A stretch of 20,000 nt of DNA from Actinidia chinensis (taxonomy: Eukaryota; Streptophyta; Magnoliopsida; Ericales; Actinidiaceae), in NCBI GenBank assembly GCA_009663005.1, contig CM018911.1, positions 13,025,983 through 13,045,982 of the forward strand, written 5' to 3'. The notes below the pieces were generated by a model. The model made no database searches. It saw only the letters and a list, made by a program, of their open reading frames with translations, and was not told where the DNA came from. The position numbers and the translations under genes were made by a program. Shown here one piece after another: positions 18,494-20,000 of this stretch (positions are counted from its first letter, which is position 1; every line of letters starts with the position of its first letter).

Positions 18494-18847
18494 CAAGGCA
18501 AAGAATCATGTGCTCTCTGTCTTTTTCTCTCTCTAGATATTGCTCGGATGTTGGTCCAATGGACCAGCTATGGATGCCTTTCCATCTTGGGAAATCCAAA
18601 TCAATGTTAGTGGCAATCTCAAAAGTGCCACTTTCTCCCCTAACTTAGGACCCAAGATTGCTACAGGTCTGCGAAAGTTAGGGTGGACTAGCAAGAAAAC
18701 GACGCCCCCATTGTTTGTCATAATCACTGCTATGCTAATATCCTCATAGGAAAATCACCTGGTGACGTAACATAGTAAAAATTGATCGAGATTTGGAAAT
18801 TAATTATCGTGACAAACTTTCAATGACTTTATAGTTTGAACTTTACG

Positions 18848-19095
18848 AATGGGATTTTTTTTATATTATAAATACCTTTCCTTGAGATTTGATCTTGGCA
18901 ACGTTAAGAAATTAACTTTAAGTTGCTCTCCTCTTTCCTACTCACTAAATCTTTTTGAAATTATCTAATATATATATAACGATTTTTTATATTATAAATA
19001 CCACCTTTGAGATTTGATCTTGCAACGTTAGAACTAACTTTAAGTTGCTCTTCTTTTTACTCAACTAAATCTTTTGAATTATAATATATATATAT
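18848..19095. repeat. tandem duplication of about 120 bp
   Basis: Two successive copies (about 18848-18975 and 18982-19095). Shared parts in order are GATTTTTT..ATATTATAAATACC, GAGATTTGATCTTG, GCAACGTTA, TAACTTTAAGTTGCTC, CTCAACTAAATCTTTT-like, then ATATATAT. The copies differ by several small indels. The second ends in a longer AT dinucleotide run (19084-19103). No coding sequence is seen. Confidence 0.8.
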
Positions 19096-19103
19096 ATATA
19101 TAT
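19084..19103. repeat. AT microsatellite
   Basis: About 20 bases of alternating A and T at the right edge of the tandem duplication. Confidence 0.9.
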
Positions 19104-20000
19104 TGCTATTTCTATACAAGCAATGTAGATTTCAATAAAAAAAAGTCTTCTTCACATTGTTTTTGGTGACTCACGCAAGAATCTTAACCACAGTGTCCTT
19201 TTCGCGTATTTGTACAATGAAACTTGAGAAGCAGGAAATTGCCAGAGATTGAACATGGCAATTTGTAATCTCACCAAAAAGATAGCCTTAGATGTGGCCA
19301 CGACCAAGCCTGCCTTATAATACCGCCATCCTACCACCGTTCCCCTGTGTGCAAGAAAACTTGCAGCGCAAATCCCCCCCCCCCCCTCCCCTTCTCTCTC
19401 TCTCACAATCGCTTCCTACCAAAGAAACACTAGCTAAACCCAAAAAGTTTTGATGTCAAGCTCTCTACTTGGTAAGAACTCCTTCCACATGGAAGAAGCT
19501 TCAAATCATACCAAACCTCAAATCAAAAACTGAAAAAACCTGCCAACACATCTCCAAATTCCTCAGGGAAAAAACCCGCTACTGCTGAACCTCTCTACAA
19601 GCCTTTCCCGTTATCTACGTGCCTCGCTACACCCACCGCTGCTGCTGCGCCGCCGCCACCACCACCACTTCAAAAATGAACATTGATGCTATAATACGTG
19701 GAGCCAGCTCTTGAGGGAAAAAAACACAGCCACGAAATGGGAACAACCAGTGTATTATGCTGAAAATACAAGGCCAAAGAGAAAAACTTACTTCATTTCC
19801 ACAGTGGCGGGAATTGATGAGAGGGCAGAGAATTCATCTCCAATTTCGGGAGGTAAATGAGCTCCAGAGGGAGCATCCTACTTGAATTCCAGGAAATGTT
19901 GGCTAAAAGTGCCTAGACAGAGTTCACACACATCATTCAACACAAATTGGAAAAAAGGGGTGTAAGATCGAGGTGCAGATTATAATTATTTTTTTGTTCT
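19104..20000. other. possible gene edge; one weak candidate exon
   Basis: The composition is more balanced than the DNA to the left. There is a C-run with CTCTCT (19375-19405), a CTG/GCC/CCA triplet stretch (19637-19670), and a short ORF at 19152-19406 with no recognisable domain. On the minus strand a segment at 19877-19792 has a consensus donor (AA|GTAAGT) and an acceptor (CAAGTAG|G). It is open, reading DAPSGAHLPPEIGDEFSALS and a few further residues. I do not recognise the protein. The segment could be an internal exon of a gene extending beyond the window, but one candidate exon is not enough for a gene call. Confidence 0.3.

Larger units (their letters stand above)
18216..18847. other. 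intergenic stretch, no gene recognised
   Basis: AT hairpins and an ATT microsatellite (18434-18493) are followed by a more complex segment, 18530-18760, that is open on both strands for about 65 codons. Neither translation shows a family I recognise. It follows a CT-rich CTCTCTCTAG that could act as a splice acceptor on the plus strand, so a gene remnant is possible but unsupported. Confidence 0.45.

Noticed and set aside
18533..18749. Opposing ORFs of 64 and 69 residues
   Set aside because: Both strands are open, but neither peptide resembles a known family, and no gene structure supports them; kept only as a note in the intergenic entry.
19375..19405. C-run followed by CTCTCT as a possible promoter pyrimidine patch, with ATG at 19453
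   Set aside because: The following frame (MSSSLL then GTAAGA) is too short to support a start exon, and no downstream coding exon was found on the plus strand.

Overview
The window looks like nuclear DNA of a eudicot plant. It is AT-rich and mostly non-coding, full of transposon scars, microsatellites and AT hairpins, and the recognisable genes have plant-type GT/AG introns. The genes recognised are pieces of plant tau-class glutathione S-transferases (GSTU) and a RING-H2 protein. I cannot name the species. I see no intact protein-coding gene.

Layout. 1-617: AT-rich flank with a small hairpin. 618-1820: a solo LTR with a perfect 5-bp target duplication (CTTAA). 1821-3000: AT-rich spacer with a possible CACTA transposon end near 2613. 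3000-5531: minus strand, two copies from a GSTU array: a C-terminal exon-2 scrap (copy B) and a two-exon copy (A), whose exon 2 and splice sites are intact but whose exon 1 is wrecked by frameshifts and G/C runs. 5532-9190: long AT-rich spacer with a strong inverted repeat at 6904-7011.

9189-9231: a possible fourth GSTU scrap (D). 9341-9815: first of three copies of an LTR-like dispersed repeat (others at 14047-14534 and 17709-18215). 10600-11901: GSTU copy C on the minus strand, split inside exon 2 by a ~540-bp LTR-like insertion. A ~950-bp LINE-derived element sits at its splice acceptor (to 12880) and duplicated it. 13185-13968: a RING-H2 ubiquitin-ligase-like pseudogene, minus strand, with a 190-codon open N-terminal part followed by a frameshifted, deleted RING.

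14535-20000: mostly repeats. These are a 196-bp Mutator-type MITE at 15526-15721 with 9-bp target duplications, a second MITE-like foldback at 16118-16290, a GC-rich block around an AT hairpin at 16540-17045, a perfect 26-bp palindrome, an ATT microsatellite and a ~120-bp tandem duplication. The last ~850 bases contain one candidate minus-strand exon (19792-19877), possibly the edge of a gene beyond the window.

Biologically this is a decayed tandem array of detoxification-enzyme genes. The GSTU copies share 3' flanking DNA as well as exon sequence, so they arose by segmental duplication, and transposons were later inserted into them. I found no CRISPR, operon-like, tRNA or rRNA features and no convincing new system. 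The points most worth checking are the asymmetric decay of GSTU copy A, the nested insertions in copy C, and the unrecognised N-terminal domain of the RING pseudogene.
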